A stretch of DNA of 25,155 nt from Alphaproteobacteria bacterium (lineage in GTDB: Bacteria > Pseudomonadota > Alphaproteobacteria > Rhodobacterales > Rhodobacteraceae). This document shows, piece after piece, positions 1-8,751 of the stretch. How positions within the stretch are numbered: the first letter of the stretch is position 1; every line of letters begins with the position of its first letter. Made by a program: the position numbers and the translations under genes. The stretch spans positions 1 to 25,155 of the forward strand of contig JAUHWJ010000001.1 of the NCBI GenBank assembly GCA_030424705.1. Reading direction: 5' to 3'. A model generated the notes under the pieces. It was not told the origin of the DNA and did no database searches. It saw only the letters and a program-made list of their open reading frames with translations.

Positions 1-28
1 GCGCAGCAGGCAACTGATGAGGCGCAGA

Positions 29-622
29 ATGTTCCGAAAGAAGCGGGCGTCGCTCACTTCCGCTCGACACTGGATCTGCGGCGGCGTCTTCGCGCTCGCC
101 GCGGCCATGCCCGAAGTCGCCTCAAGCCAGTCGGCGGCGGGCGACTGGAACAACTCTTGGCAGTTCTCGAACGTCACGCGCCGCACGCTCACGCTCCAGC
201 AGGCCGATCTGATCGCGAAGATGGAGAACGGGTTCTACGATTCCTTCGGTCCGGCCCAGACGACCGTCATCAACAACAACAATACCGACAACAGGTCGAA
301 CTACATCGAGACCATCAATGAAGGCGATGGCGTCGGCACGATCGAAAACAAGATCGGAGACGATATCGGCCAGAACACGAACACCGTCGGCTCTATGAAT
401 ACCGGGTCGACGACGATCGAGGTCGCCGGTTCGAACAATTCGATCGACGCCTACAACACGTCGCGGAATACGGGCTGCCTCGACGGCAGCATCAACACGG
501 CCAGCAACAATACGCTCCCCGAGGGCAGGAGCACTCAGAGCGTTCTGTCCGACGTGCTTGGCGCGTCTTCGGTCTCATCGTCCGTTTCGATGAACGCGGG
601 CGCGGCGGGTCAGTGCCGGTGA
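29..622 (+). CDS. HfaA-like secreted surface protein (probable)
   Basis: Predicted exported protein of 197 residues with an N-terminal signal (basic start, then a hydrophobic stretch ending near ASSQ). The mature part is rich in Asn, Thr, Ser and Gly and holds a run of four Asn, spaced N/T motifs and the segments TIEVAGSNNSID and NTGSTT. This composition resembles curli-like and holdfast-anchor HfaA proteins. The start at 29 is preferred over the ATG at 17 because GAGG lies six bases upstream of it. The next gene, 39 bases downstream, encodes the CsgG/HfaB-type exporter that would carry such a protein across the outer membrane, as in the Caulobacter hfaA-hfaB-hfaD operon. The HfaA identity rests mainly on composition, size and context; a different small secreted amyloid-like subunit is possible. 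Confidence 0.6.
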   Translation: MFRKKRASLTSARHWICGGVFALAAAMPEVASSQSAAGDWNNSWQFSNVTRRTLTLQQADLIAKMENGFYDSFGPAQTTVINNNNTDNRSNYIETINEGDGVGTIENKIGDDIGQNTNTVGSMNTGSTTIEVAGSNNSIDAYNTSRNTGCLDGSINTASNNTLPEGRSTQSVLSDVLGASSVSSSVSMNAGAAGQCR

Positions 623-661
623 CGATCAGGTTTGTTTGTGTGTCGATGAGGGGGCAACTTC

Positions 662-2233
662 ATGAAGATAGCGGGGAGAGGGGGGTTGCGCCGGCTACCC
701 GGCCTCCTGTGCGCTTTCGGCCTCGCCGGATGCACCGGATTTCTGGGAATTGCGCCGCCTTCGCAAAATGCGGAGCTGGTGCAGGGGCCGGCGATCGAGG
801 ACGTCGTGACCCCGTTTGACGAGGCGCTGATGTGCCTCAGCCCCCATATCGCGAAGAACCTCGCCTTCGCGGTGGGCGCCGTGCTCGATAACACCGGGCG
901 CGAGACCTACACCGACGGCGGCACCGGAAAGTTCGTCACCCAGGGGGCTGGCGACATGGTGCAGTCCGCGCTGTTCCGCGCGGGCGCGCAGATCGTGAAC
1001 CGCCGCAACATGGATATTCCGATCAACGAGGTCCGCTGGGGCATCCGACAGCTGGACCGTCAGAAACCGACCGACTTCTTCATCAGCGGCAGCGTCAACA
1101 GCCTGGATTTCATCCCCGGTGGCGGATTCGCCGTGGAAATCGCCGGTATCGGGCCGCGCTACAGACAAAACAGAATACTTATTGCTCTGGACCTCTATAT
1201 GACCGATGCGCATACCGGTCGTGTTGTGGCAAGTGTTCCACTACAGAAGCAACTTTTCGGTGTGGAATTCGGTGTGGGGGTCGGTCGCTTCTTTGGTAAT
1301 ACTTTGGTCAGCGCGGATGCCGGAGCGTTCGAGCGGGAGGCGCTGAACTTCGCGCTCCGCAACATGCTGAACCTAGCGACCTTCGAGTTGCTCGCGCAGC
1401 GGATGGACCCGCGAAACTATATTCCCTGCCGCTACAAGCTCGATGAGATGCACGGCGCCGTGCGGGCCGTGGGCACCGGGGCGGTAAGCGAGCGGTTGAT
1501 GGGCGCGCTCGAAGACCTCCGGGCGACCGACCCGGTGCAGGCCGAAATCCTCGAACGCGAGATGCAGGGCGAGCAGGTGGACGCGATCATCGCGGACCTG
1601 CGCGCGCAGGGGTTGATGCCGCCCGAGGGGGCGGAGAGCGCGCCCGGCGTCGCCCCCGAAACGGTCGCGCCCGAAACGCTCGACCTCGCGCCGCCGCCCG
1701 CCGCGGCGCTCGCGCCGGCCGAGGCGGTGGAGGCTCCCGTTGAGCCCCCGGTGGAGACCATCGAGCCCGTGGAGCCCGACCCCGCCGCCCCGGCGGCGCC
1801 AGCCGCGCAGCCGGCGCCGGCGCCCACGCAGGAGGAGATCCGGCGGCGCGACCCCGACCGGTTCGGCGGTCTGCCGGTGCGGATCGGCGAGCACGAGCGG
1901 TTCACCCGCGTCGTCCTCGACCTGCCGCCGGAGGCGCAGGTGCGCTGGGGCGTGATGGACGGGGTCAACCTCGTCGTCGTCGTCCTGTCGCCGGAGCGGC
2001 AGTTCCGCCTGCCGGCGAACGGACAGGTGCAGGCGACGCGGCGGGTCACCGGCCTGCTGACGGAGGGGAACGACCAGATGCAGGCCCTTCAGATCGTCAT
2101 GAATTGCGAGTGCGGCGCCAAGGTGGCGCGCCTCGAGGACGGGCGCCTTGTGCTCGACATCGCGGAGGGCGCGCCGCGCCCGGATTTCGCGGGTCTGGCG
2201 CCGGAGCGCCGTCCCAACCGTTTCGCCGCCTGA
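662..2233 (+). CDS. hfaB: CsgG/HfaB-family outer-membrane secretion lipoprotein
   Basis: A 523-residue lipoprotein of the CsgG family, which forms an outer-membrane channel for export of surface fibres; in Caulobacter, HfaB helps attach the holdfast to the cell. A lipobox LAGC places the lipidated Cys at residue 24. The CsgG domain spans about residues 40-265 and includes GAGDMVQSALFRAG, VNRRNMDIPINEV and FFISGSVNSLDF. A linker rich in Pro, Ala and Glu follows (about 320-400). The last 110 residues form a separate beta-rich domain (from about RRDPDRFGG) that looks AMIN-like. The ATG at 662 has only a modest ribosome site, but the lipobox distance supports it. The protein is longer than a plain CsgG (about 260-280 residues), so the C-terminal domain is an addition. 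The HfaA-like gene precedes it and a repeat protein follows. Confidence 0.8.
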   Translation: MKIAGRGGLRRLPGLLCAFGLAGCTGFLGIAPPSQNAELVQGPAIEDVVTPFDEALMCLSPHIAKNLAFAVGAVLDNTGRETYTDGGTGKFVTQGAGDMVQSALFRAGAQIVNRRNMDIPINEVRWGIRQLDRQKPTDFFISGSVNSLDFIPGGGFAVEIAGIGPRYRQNRILIALDLYMTDAHTGRVVASVPLQKQLFGVEFGVGVGRFFGNTLVSADAGAFEREALNFALRNMLNLATFELLAQRMDPRNYIPCRYKLDEMHGAVRAVGTGAVSERLMGALEDLRATDPVQAEILEREMQGEQVDAIIADLRAQGLMPPEGAESAPGVAPETVAPETLDLAPPPAAALAPAEAVEAPVEPPVETIEPVEPDPAAPAAPAAQPAPAPTQEEIRRRDPDRFGGLPVRIGEHERFTRVVLDLPPEAQVRWGVMDGVNLVVVVLSPERQFRLPANGQVQATRRVTGLLTEGNDQMQALQIVMNCECGAKVARLEDGRLVLDIAEGAPRPDFAGLAPERRPNRFAA

Positions 2234-2346
2234 TGTCCGGGACACCGGATACGGGCGGCGGGAGATGGCGGGCCCTCGGCCGATCCCGCCTCAACCGGAG
2301 GGCGCGGCGAGGGACGCGCGCCTCCATCCAGACAGAGAGAACTCAC

Positions 2347-3111
2347 ATGAACTTCAAGAAACTGGCTCTCGCCGCGACGGCGTTTGGCATGATCGCCGGC
2401 GGCGCGTCGGCGCAGCAGGCGACGGTGTCCGTCCTCGAGCGCGTGCTCGGCGCCGTGAACGGCACCGTGGCAGACGTCGGCGGCTCGGCGTCCGTGTTCG
2501 CCAACATCGCGTCGACGAACGTGGACATCGTCACCGGCTCGATCGACGGCATCACGCCCGCCGTCGCCACGATCGTCGGCAACATCGACGGGTCGGTTAC
2601 GGCCATCCTGTCCAACGAGGGTCTCGACCCGAGCGCCAATCCGTCGCTGACCAACGTCTACGAGGAGATCAACAACGCCGCCGGCACGACGCTCCGCTCC
2701 GAGATCGACGCCATCACCTTCGACCTCGGCGAAATCGCCACCACCGTGCTCGGCGCGGTCAACACCGGCGACATGAACCTGACCGGCTCGGTCAACACCA
2801 TCGCCGAGACCATCACCGAGCAGACCACCCAAGCCACGGCGGGCCTGTCCAACGCGATCGACGCCGCCGTCACCAACACATACGACGTGACGACCAACTT
2901 GCTCGGCGACTCGACGAACCCGGTCCTGGCCCTGAACATCGCCGACAACGTCGCGTCGGTGACGGGCGCCGTCAGCATCACGTCGGAGAGCGTGAATGGC
3001 GCGGCCACGGGCATCGCCACCACCGTGCTCGGCGCCGTCAACACCGGCACGATCGCGCAGAACGCGGCCGCCAGCGCCGCGGGCGTCGTGTCGACCATCA
3101 CCGGCCGCTGA
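2347..3111 (+). CDS. Secreted repeat protein in the HfaD position
   Basis: A 254-residue protein with a clear Sec signal (MNFKKLALAATAFGMIAGGASA, cleavage near GASA-QQ). The mature part is almost free of aromatic and Cys residues and is dominated by Ala, Thr, Val, Asn, Ile and Ser. It carries copies of a degenerate motif, ATTVLGAVNTG: near the N-terminus as LERVLGAVNGTV and twice more, exactly, in the second half. The composition suggests a beta-stacked or fibrous surface protein. Third in line after the HfaA-like and HfaB-like genes, it sits where hfaD lies in Caulobacter, and it may be a substrate of the CsgG-type channel. Clear sequence identity with HfaD is not visible, so no symbol is given. 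Function as an adhesin is inference. Confidence 0.6.
   Translation: MNFKKLALAATAFGMIAGGASAQQATVSVLERVLGAVNGTVADVGGSASVFANIASTNVDIVTGSIDGITPAVATIVGNIDGSVTAILSNEGLDPSANPSLTNVYEEINNAAGTTLRSEIDAITFDLGEIATTVLGAVNTGDMNLTGSVNTIAETITEQTTQATAGLSNAIDAAVTNTYDVTTNLLGDSTNPVLALNIADNVASVTGAVSITSESVNGAATGIATTVLGAVNTGTIAQNAAASAAGVVSTITGR
2734..3048 (+). repeat. 36-bp direct repeat pair within the repeat protein gene
   Basis: The segment at 2734-2769 recurs at 3013-3048 with one difference in 36 bases. Both copies encode IATTVLGAVNTG. The near-identity at silent positions suggests recent duplication or conversion inside the gene. Confidence 0.85.
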
Positions 3112-3129
3112 CGCGGGCGTTGCGACGGG

Positions 3130-3151
3130 GCGGGGCGCCACGGCGCCCCGC
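3130..3151. terminator. Perfect 10-bp inverted repeat, possible attenuator
   Basis: GCGGGGCGCC (3130-3139) and its exact complement (3142-3151) are separated by two bases. It lies just after the repeat protein gene and before the large secreted protein gene. No T-run follows, so it may stabilise the upstream transcript or pause transcription rather than act as a full intrinsic terminator. Confidence 0.45.
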
Positions 3152-3205
3152 GCCACTCGACTGGCCCGGCGTCGCCCCTGACGCCCCATTGCGGAGGACA
3201 AAATC

Positions 3206-6200
3206 TTGACAACGCTGCTGACCCAGAACGGGCTCGATGTCGACCTGATCCAGCGCGACATCTTCATCGACGACGGAATAGACGCCGTGAAGCTTCTGGA
3301 CCGGACCGGACGGCGCGACTTCGCGCTCAGCCGGAACGAGGAGATTGTCGGCGTGCGCGCCGACGGCGACGGGTTCGCCCTGGTCGTCAAGACTACCGGC
3401 GCCCGCGACCGCGAGTCGTTCGAGGTGATCCTCTTCGACGGGGACGGCAAGCAGATCGGATCTGACGCGCTCGACGACGTCGAATTGCGGCAGGCCGAGA
3501 CGGTCTTTGGCGCCGATTTTGACGACGACGGCGTGAACGGCTACGCCGCGGGCGCCACGGTCGTAACCAACGGCGGCGTCACCGTGGCCGCGATCGACGG
3601 GGCCGATGGCTTCCTGATCGACGGGCGGGCGATCCTGACCTCGCGCGGCGCGCTCTGGCAGCCGGGGAGCGATGAGACGATCGAGTCCGTGAGAGTATTT
3701 CCTGACGGCAGTGCCGGTCTGCTGATCAAGGTCGAGGACCGCGGCGGCGTGCGCTACGAGGAACTGACGGTCGACGCGAACGGCGTCGCGGCCAACAGCG
3801 GCGTGCGGATCGGCGAGGACGCCCTGTTCGACAAGGAAGCGGCGTACGGCGTCGACATCGACGGCGACGGCACGACCGGCCGCCCGGCCGAGGCGCCCCA
3901 GCCGGTGAAGCTGGCGGAGAATGAGGAAGCCAACCTGGCTGTTTATCAGGTCGGCGACTCGTACGGCGTTGGCCTCGCGGACGACGCAACCCCTGACGTG
4001 GCCCTCTTCGTGACCGATCGAGGGACGGCGTGGGCGCCGACGGGCGACGTCGTGGGCCTGAGAGAGGACGGCCCCCTCGGTCTGGCCGTTCTGGTGAAGC
4101 AGGCCGGCGCCTTCATCGAGCAGGAGTTCACGACGTCGGGCGGCAACTTTGTCGTCGACGGTCGCGCTGTCGCCCTCGACGCCCGGGAACTGGCGCTGCG
4201 CGAGGTCGCCTACGATCTCGACCTCAACGAGGACGGCACGATCGGGGACATCCCGGCGGAGCGCCTCGACAGTTCGGTGCGCGGCGACGGCAGCGCCAGC
4301 GCCCTCGCGCTGATCAAGACGGAATACGGGTCCTATTACTTCGTGGCGGATATTGAGGCCGCGTCCTGCGGCGATGACGGCGAGATGGCGCTGCCTACCA
4401 CGGCGCCAGCCTTCCCCTTCACCGACACGGCGAACGGCGTCCTGCTGCGCTCCGACGCCGGTTTCCTGTGGGAGCCCTTCTTCCCCGCGCAGAACGGCGA
4501 GGCCGCCGGCATCCGCCTCATGGGCGTTGATGACGGCGTGGCGGAGTTCCGCGTCCTTATCAGGACCGAGAGCGAAACCCTCGGCCTGCGCTTCTACGAG
4601 AAGACGCTGTTCCTGAACGAGGGCGAGGGCGAGACCTTCACGCTCCCCGGCAACCGCGTCGACCTGATCGACACGGCGGCGGCCGAAGCGGCCTATCTCA
4701 CCGATCTCGATGGCGACGGCGTGATCGACCTGCGGAGTGTGGACCTCGTCAACGACTACGTCGACGCGGTGACGGCGCTGGACCTGAACGGCGAGACGGT
4801 GCGCCTTACTGTCGAGCAGTTCAACATTCTGACGGGCGAAGGTGCTGGTGGCATCTCTGGACAGGGCACCGTCGAGATCGCGCTCAGCGACGTCGAGAAG
4901 GATGACGACCTGACACTCGACGGGACGAGTGTTTGCGAAGGCATCGACGTGAACCTGATTGTCGACGCCTCGGACCAGGTGGTGGTCGCGGTGACCGAGA
5001 CCGCGCCAAACACATTCCGCATCAAGGGCTTCGATGACATCCAGGTGTCGATCGACGACGAGGTGACGACGACGGGCACCGACATCTATGTCGGCGCGGG
5101 CGAGTATGAATCCCCGCGGCTCGGCTATATCGACGTGTTCAAGTCGGTGAATCTCTACGGCGCCCAGGCCGGCAACAGCGCCACCGCAGGCGAACGCGAG
5201 GGCGGCGAGTCGGTGATCAGCCAGAGCGAGGACGTCACAAGCGGCTTCGAGTTCGTGAACTCGGCCACGCGCAGCGCGGCCTTCAACCCCAACGTGCCCT
5301 ATGCGGGGACTGCGGCGAGCGCAATCATGGTGCGCGTCACCGTCGACGACGTGACCATCGACGGCTTCACCTTCACGAACTTCCATCGCGACGCGATCAA
5401 CGTGCGCAGCGTCGAGACCGAGGGTTCCCCCGATCTTTCGGGCGTGACCATCGCGAACAACCGCATCGTCATGGAGGGAACCAAGGGCAACAGCTTCACC
5501 GATGCCGAGAACAGCCGATACAACCAGTATAACGCCATCGTGTTTGGCGAGGGCGTCGGCGATCCGATCCGGTCCGGCCTCGAGCCCACATTCTCCGACA
5601 TGGAGGTGTCTGGCAACTACGTCGACATCACCCACATCAGCAACACCTTCAGCGGCGCGCGTGGGCTGATCCTCACCAACCACTTCAATCAGGGCGCCGG
5701 GCTGACCTATGAAGGCTTCACCGTCGCGAACAACACCTTCGACACGTACTTCGACATGTTCGTGTCCGGCACGGTGGGCAAGACCTTCTTCGTCAATGGT
5801 GAGATCACCGGCAACACCTTCCTCGGCACGCGCGGCCTGACCGGGCCGAGCTTCGAAGACGTCGAGATCAGCGGCAACACGTTCGACACCGGGCTGTACG
5901 GTATCGAGATCAGCGCGACCGGGACTTCGATCACGGACAACACCTTCGAGACCGGTCGGTTGTACGGCGTGCACCTGAAGGACGCGACCGGCGAGGGCGG
6001 GATCGCCTCGTCGAACAACACGGTCGACGACAACGCATTCACCTACAATGTCGTGCCGTCGACGGCGGGCCGCTTCATCGGCGGCATCGCCGTTCATGAC
6101 GATGTTGCGATCGCGGAGGGCGGCCCTGCTGGCAACACCTTCACCGATGCCGGCGTCTCCGCCTCCACGGTGACCTACGACGTATTCCACTACGTCGTAG

Positions 6201-6553
6201 GCACGCCCACGAGCAACGTTGACACCTCAGGGCTTGATACGCTCACCGCCACGGAGGCTGACGAGGTGTTCTTCGGCAACTCCGGCGACGACCAATTCGT
6301 CTTCGGAGGATCGGTGATCGGCGACGACGCCATCGCAGACTTCGCCGGCGCGGGAGAGGCAGGCGGCGATCTGATCGACCTTGGCGCGTATGCCGCCCTC
6401 GACTTCGTCGAAGGCGATACGCCGGTTGGCTTCGAGATCGCGGTAGTCAGCGGAAACTCGGTCATCACGTCGGACGAGTTCGGCGGCTCGATCACCGTTC
6501 TTGGCGTGACCGGCCTGACCGCGGACGACTTCGTGTTCGGCGGTCAGGACTGA
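3206..6553 (+). CDS. Large calcium-binding beta-helix protein, probable type I secreted adhesin
   Basis: An 1115-residue acidic protein without a Sec signal. The TTG at 3206 is chosen because GCGGAGGA lies just upstream (3191-3198). The N-terminal 500 residues hold tandem units that resemble the tryptophan-rich repeats found in some type I secreted proteins. Each is followed by a calcium-binding-like loop: DFDDDGVNG near 101, DIDGDGTTG near 218, DLNEDGTIGD near 340 and DLDGDGVIDL near 500. From about 625 to 990 there are right-handed parallel beta-helix repeats (many NNTF, GNTF and NNRI turns), introduced by VGAGEYESP, a DUF1565/NosD-like entry. The last 110 residues contain GNSGDDQFVFGG and end in a hydrophobic/acidic tail typical of type I secretion targets. 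No ABC exporter is in the window. It lies 94 bases after the repeat protein gene, probably in the same surface-adhesion set. The substrate or ligand is unknown. Confidence 0.75.
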   Translation: MTTLLTQNGLDVDLIQRDIFIDDGIDAVKLLDRTGRRDFALSRNEEIVGVRADGDGFALVVKTTGARDRESFEVILFDGDGKQIGSDALDDVELRQAETVFGADFDDDGVNGYAAGATVVTNGGVTVAAIDGADGFLIDGRAILTSRGALWQPGSDETIESVRVFPDGSAGLLIKVEDRGGVRYEELTVDANGVAANSGVRIGEDALFDKEAAYGVDIDGDGTTGRPAEAPQPVKLAENEEANLAVYQVGDSYGVGLADDATPDVALFVTDRGTAWAPTGDVVGLREDGPLGLAVLVKQAGAFIEQEFTTSGGNFVVDGRAVALDARELALREVAYDLDLNEDGTIGDIPAERLDSSVRGDGSASALALIKTEYGSYYFVADIEAASCGDDGEMALPTTAPAFPFTDTANGVLLRSDAGFLWEPFFPAQNGEAAGIRLMGVDDGVAEFRVLIRTESETLGLRFYEKTLFLNEGEGETFTLPGNRVDLIDTAAAEAAYLTDLDGDGVIDLRSVDLVNDYVDAVTALDLNGETVRLTVEQFNILTGEGAGGISGQGTVEIALSDVEKDDDLTLDGTSVCEGIDVNLIVDASDQVVVAVTETAPNTFRIKGFDDIQVSIDDEVTTTGTDIYVGAGEYESPRLGYIDVFKSVNLYGAQAGNSATAGEREGGESVISQSEDVTSGFEFVNSATRSAAFNPNVPYAGTAASAIMVRVTVDDVTIDGFTFTNFHRDAINVRSVETEGSPDLSGVTIANNRIVMEGTKGNSFTDAENSRYNQYNAIVFGEGVGDPIRSGLEPTFSDMEVSGNYVDITHISNTFSGARGLILTNHFNQGAGLTYEGFTVANNTFDTYFDMFVSGTVGKTFFVNGEITGNTFLGTRGLTGPSFEDVEISGNTFDTGLYGIEISATGTSITDNTFETGRLYGVHLKDATGEGGIASSNNTVDDNAFTYNVVPSTAGRFIGGIAVHDDVAIAEGGPAGNTFTDAGVSASTVTYDVFHYVVGTPTSNVDTSGLDTLTATEADEVFFGNSGDDQFVFGGSVIGDDAIADFAGAGEAGGDLIDLGAYAALDFVEGDTPVGFEIAVVSGNSVITSDEFGGSITVLGVTGLTADDFVFGGQD

Positions 6554-6561
6554 CCTTTCGT

Positions 6562-6584
6562 CGGGGCCGCCGCCAGCGGCCCCG
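6562..6584 (+). terminator. 9-bp stem-loop after the large adhesin gene
   Basis: CGGGGCCGC (6562-6570) pairs perfectly with 6576-6584 around a five-base loop, nine bases after the stop codon. There is no T-run, so it is more likely a transcript-end stabiliser working with the terminator at 6641-6678. Confidence 0.5.
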
Positions 6585-6640
6585 CACCGTTCCGGCCCGC
6601 TCGCCGGAAAACGAGGCGGATCGTTTGAACCGCCGTAACT

Positions 6641-6678
6641 CCCCGCCCGCCGGCATCCCCGGCGCGGCGGGGTTTTTT
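6641..6678 (+). terminator. Rho-independent terminator
   Basis: A GC-rich stem with outer arms CCCCGCC (6641-6647) and GGCGGGG (6666-6672) plus an inner GCCGG/CCGGC pair is followed directly by TTTTTT (6673-6678). It closes the adhesion locus before the next gene. Confidence 0.8.
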
Positions 6679-6821
6679 CCGGGGAACGCGGCGGGCCGGG
6701 TCCTTCGCGTGAAACAAGGGGGGACGCCGAAATGGGGTCGCTCCCGTTGCTGCGCCCCAAATCCTTGTGGTCGTCGGCGCAGCACGGCGCTGCATTGGCG
6801 AAAGAGACAGGGGAGCTTTGG

Positions 6822-7421
6822 ATGCCTAACAGCAGACTTGCCGCCGCCGCAGCCGTGGCGATCGGGATTGCGTCCTTGACGATGGCGGCCCCCGCCTCGG
6901 CGGACGGGGCGATCGTCGGTCTGATGTCGGAACGGGACGCCGAGATTCTGGCGGACTTCGATACGCGCCGTGCGACCGCAATCGAGATGGCCGCCGGCGC
7001 CTCCGACGCTGCCGCCCTCGAGACGCTCACGCAGGCGCTTTCGGGCCGGATCCTGCCTTTCGAGGCGGGCTATGACCCGAGCGGCGATTGGCGCTGCCGT
7101 TTCCTAAAGCTAGGCGGCGATCCGTCGTTGACCGTCTACGGCTGGTTTTCCTGCCGCATTTTCGACGACGGGGCGGGGTGGGCGCTTCAGAAGACAACCG
7201 GCTCGCAACGGAGCTTTGGACGCCTCTACCGGCTAACCGAGGAGAGACTTCTGTATCTGGGGGCGCTGCACTACGCCCATGACGCGCCTATCCGGTTCGG
7301 GGATAACCCGTCGCGCAATCAGATGGCGGTTCTGTTCCGTCTTGACGATGGGCGCCTGCGGCTGGAATTCCCCGAACCCGTGGCCGAATCCGCCTTCGAC
7401 ATCCTGGAACTTGCGCCCTGA
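6822..7421 (+). CDS. DUF4893-like exported protein
   Basis: A 199-residue protein with a Sec signal (MPNSRLAAAAAVAIGIASLTMAAPASA). The ATG at 6822 is preferred over an in-frame ATG at 6732 because it has GGGGAG upstream and puts the signal peptide at the N-terminus. The mature protein contains the motifs WRCRFLKLGG, YGWFSCRI and FGRLYRLTEERLLYLGA, which match the DUF4893 family of small periplasmic proteins as I recall it. No enzymatic motif is visible and the family has no defined role that I know of. It stands alone between the terminator at 6678 and a convergent gene ending 13 bases away. The function is unknown. Confidence 0.7.
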   Translation: MPNSRLAAAAAVAIGIASLTMAAPASADGAIVGLMSERDAEILADFDTRRATAIEMAAGASDAAALETLTQALSGRILPFEAGYDPSGDWRCRFLKLGGDPSLTVYGWFSCRIFDDGAGWALQKTTGSQRSFGRLYRLTEERLLYLGALHYAHDAPIRFGDNPSRNQMAVLFRLDDGRLRLEFPEPVAESAFDILELAP

Positions 7422-7434
7422 ACCGGCGCCGCCC

Positions 7435-8034
7435 TCAGCGCAGAAGAGTGATGCTCGAGGGATCGAAGAGCGGCCTTTCCTGGCCTTCTTCTACAAAGAT
7501 CGCGCGCCCGGCCCAGCGAAGATCGGTCATGAAATACCGCACGCCATGCGTCGAGGCGCCATACGGGCCGCAGACGGGTTCGGGGATTTCGCCGGAGTCG
7601 GCGGCGGCAAGGGCGGCCGGATCGTCGGGGGTCAGCACATGAAAGGCCCTGCTGCGCGGGGCGGGGCGAAGGGCGACGGCTCGCCATGTGCAGGCGGCCT
7701 CGGGCTCAAGGTTTCCGGCCGCGACCAGCGTGTCGCTCAACGCGGTGATCTCCCCGCCGGGCAAGGAAAAGACCTGAACGGCAATCCCCATATCGGCGTC
7801 GTCTCTACGGGTGACGAAAGCTGCGCGCGCGTCATCCCACAGGACCTGCCAGATGCGTCCATCGATATCGCAGGTCTCCGCCCAGAGCGCGATTTCACCG
7901 CCCTCGCGCCAGCTCCAGGAACAGCCCTCCGCTTCGGTCCGCCAGCCGGGCGCCGGTGGAAGAGCGCTGTCCGCGAGGCCAGCTACGGGCGCGCCCAGCG
8001 CGACGAAGAGGGCCATCAGGCCAGTCCGGATCAT
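7435..8034 (-). CDS. Hypothetical periplasmic protein
   Basis: A 199-residue protein with a Sec signal (MIRTGLMALFVALGAPVAGLADS). I do not recognise the family. The mature part contains three Cys (EGCSW, ETCDI, AACTW) before the middle and a fourth near VCGPYGAS, so one or two disulfides are likely. The start at 8034 is chosen because its ATG overlaps the TGA stop of the upstream gene (ATGA at 8031-8034), a standard translational coupling arrangement. The two genes are therefore one operon, and this product may act together with the LprI-like protein in the periplasm. Convergent with the DUF4893-like gene. Confidence 0.7.
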   Translation of the reverse strand: MIRTGLMALFVALGAPVAGLADSALPPAPGWRTEAEGCSWSWREGGEIALWAETCDIDGRIWQVLWDDARAAFVTRRDDADMGIAVQVFSLPGGEITALSDTLVAAGNLEPEAACTWRAVALRPAPRSRAFHVLTPDDPAALAAADSGEIPEPVCGPYGASTHGVRYFMTDLRWAGRAIFVEEGQERPLFDPSSITLLR

Positions 8035-8567
8035 TGCGCCCACCAGCCTTCAAGCTTCAGCGCCTGCCGCGCGGTCTCCTGCATGTGGCAAGCCAGGGTC
8101 GCCGGCCCGCCGCCCGTGCCGCCCAGCCATTGCGCCTGTTCATAAAGGCAGGACGCATCCCGAAATGAGAGCCAGGCCCGCTGCATGGCGCGCAGGCTGT
8201 CCGCGACAGAGGCGGCGATGGATCTGAGGGTTTGCGCCTCCGCATCCAGCGCCTGCGCCCCCACTATCCGTTTTGCATAGGCGGCATTCAGCCGGGAGTC
8301 CCAATATCCCAGCTCGCCTTCCAGACAGTCCATCATGCCCAATGTGGTGTCGCCGCCGGGCGTCATCATGCAGGCCGCCGCCGCGCGCCCGATGCAATCG
8401 AGAACGCCGTGGCCCCCAAGGCCCGGCGAGTTCGCGACGGCTTCACTCACGCAGCCGTCCGTCGCCGACGGGGAAAACGCCGGCTCCGCCGGAAGCTCAG
8501 CGGCCGATGCGACGGTCAGGGCAAGCAGGCCCGGTCCGAGGAGGCGGTTCGTGCGTCGTCTGTCCAT
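8031..8567 (-). CDS. LprI/DUF1311-like periplasmic protein
   Basis: A 178-residue exported protein (signal MDRRRTNRLLGPGLLALTVASA). The ATG at 8567 is chosen over an in-frame start at 8675 because it starts directly with the signal peptide. The core matches the DUF1311/LprI pattern: C-x(n)-M-x-DC-x(n)-E-x(n)-WDSRLNAAY, then a stretch ending RAWLSFRDASC, a second W-rich turn and a terminal GGT/C-H-M-x-ET-x-R-x-x-x-L motif. Some members of this family inhibit lysozyme; whether this one does cannot be told. It is the first gene of a two-gene operon with an ATGA overlap and starts from the AT-rich divergent promoter region at 8645-8690. Confidence 0.75.
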   Translation of the reverse strand: MDRRRTNRLLGPGLLALTVASAAELPAEPAFSPSATDGCVSEAVANSPGLGGHGVLDCIGRAAAACMMTPGGDTTLGMMDCLEGELGYWDSRLNAAYAKRIVGAQALDAEAQTLRSIAASVADSLRAMQRAWLSFRDASCLYEQAQWLGGTGGGPATLACHMQETARQALKLEGWWAQ

Positions 8568-8644
8568 GATCGACCGTTTCGGCTGCGTCGGGAGATCGGT
8601 CGCAAGTCTCTCCTGTCCGGCGGGGCGCCGCAACCGGGAAAGAT

Positions 8645-8690
8645 TCGGCGCGACTGGGAATCTCATATAATACAATAGTTTACGCCTCTT
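8645..8690. promoter_or_regulatory. Divergent promoter region with a consensus -10 box
   Basis: An AT-rich island in a GC-rich background between divergent genes. TATAAT at 8666-8671 is a perfect -10 on the + strand, and the same bases read TATTAT on the - strand (8669-8674). No convincing -35 box is visible at the right distance. The decamer ATAGTTTACG (8675-8684) recurs upstream of the pilin operon. Confidence 0.45.
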
Positions 8691-8751
8691 CTGCCCTTGG
8701 CCCCTGTCTCTCGGCGCAGTATGCTGGCGGGGTGTCTTGACAAATGGATGT

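Noticed and set aside
3098..6190. Very long open frame on the - strand opposite the large adhesin gene
   Set aside because: Its protein is Arg/His/Val/Asp-rich with no family motifs, as expected for the antisense of a GC-rich coding sequence; the + strand frame has domains, calcium loops and a ribosome site.
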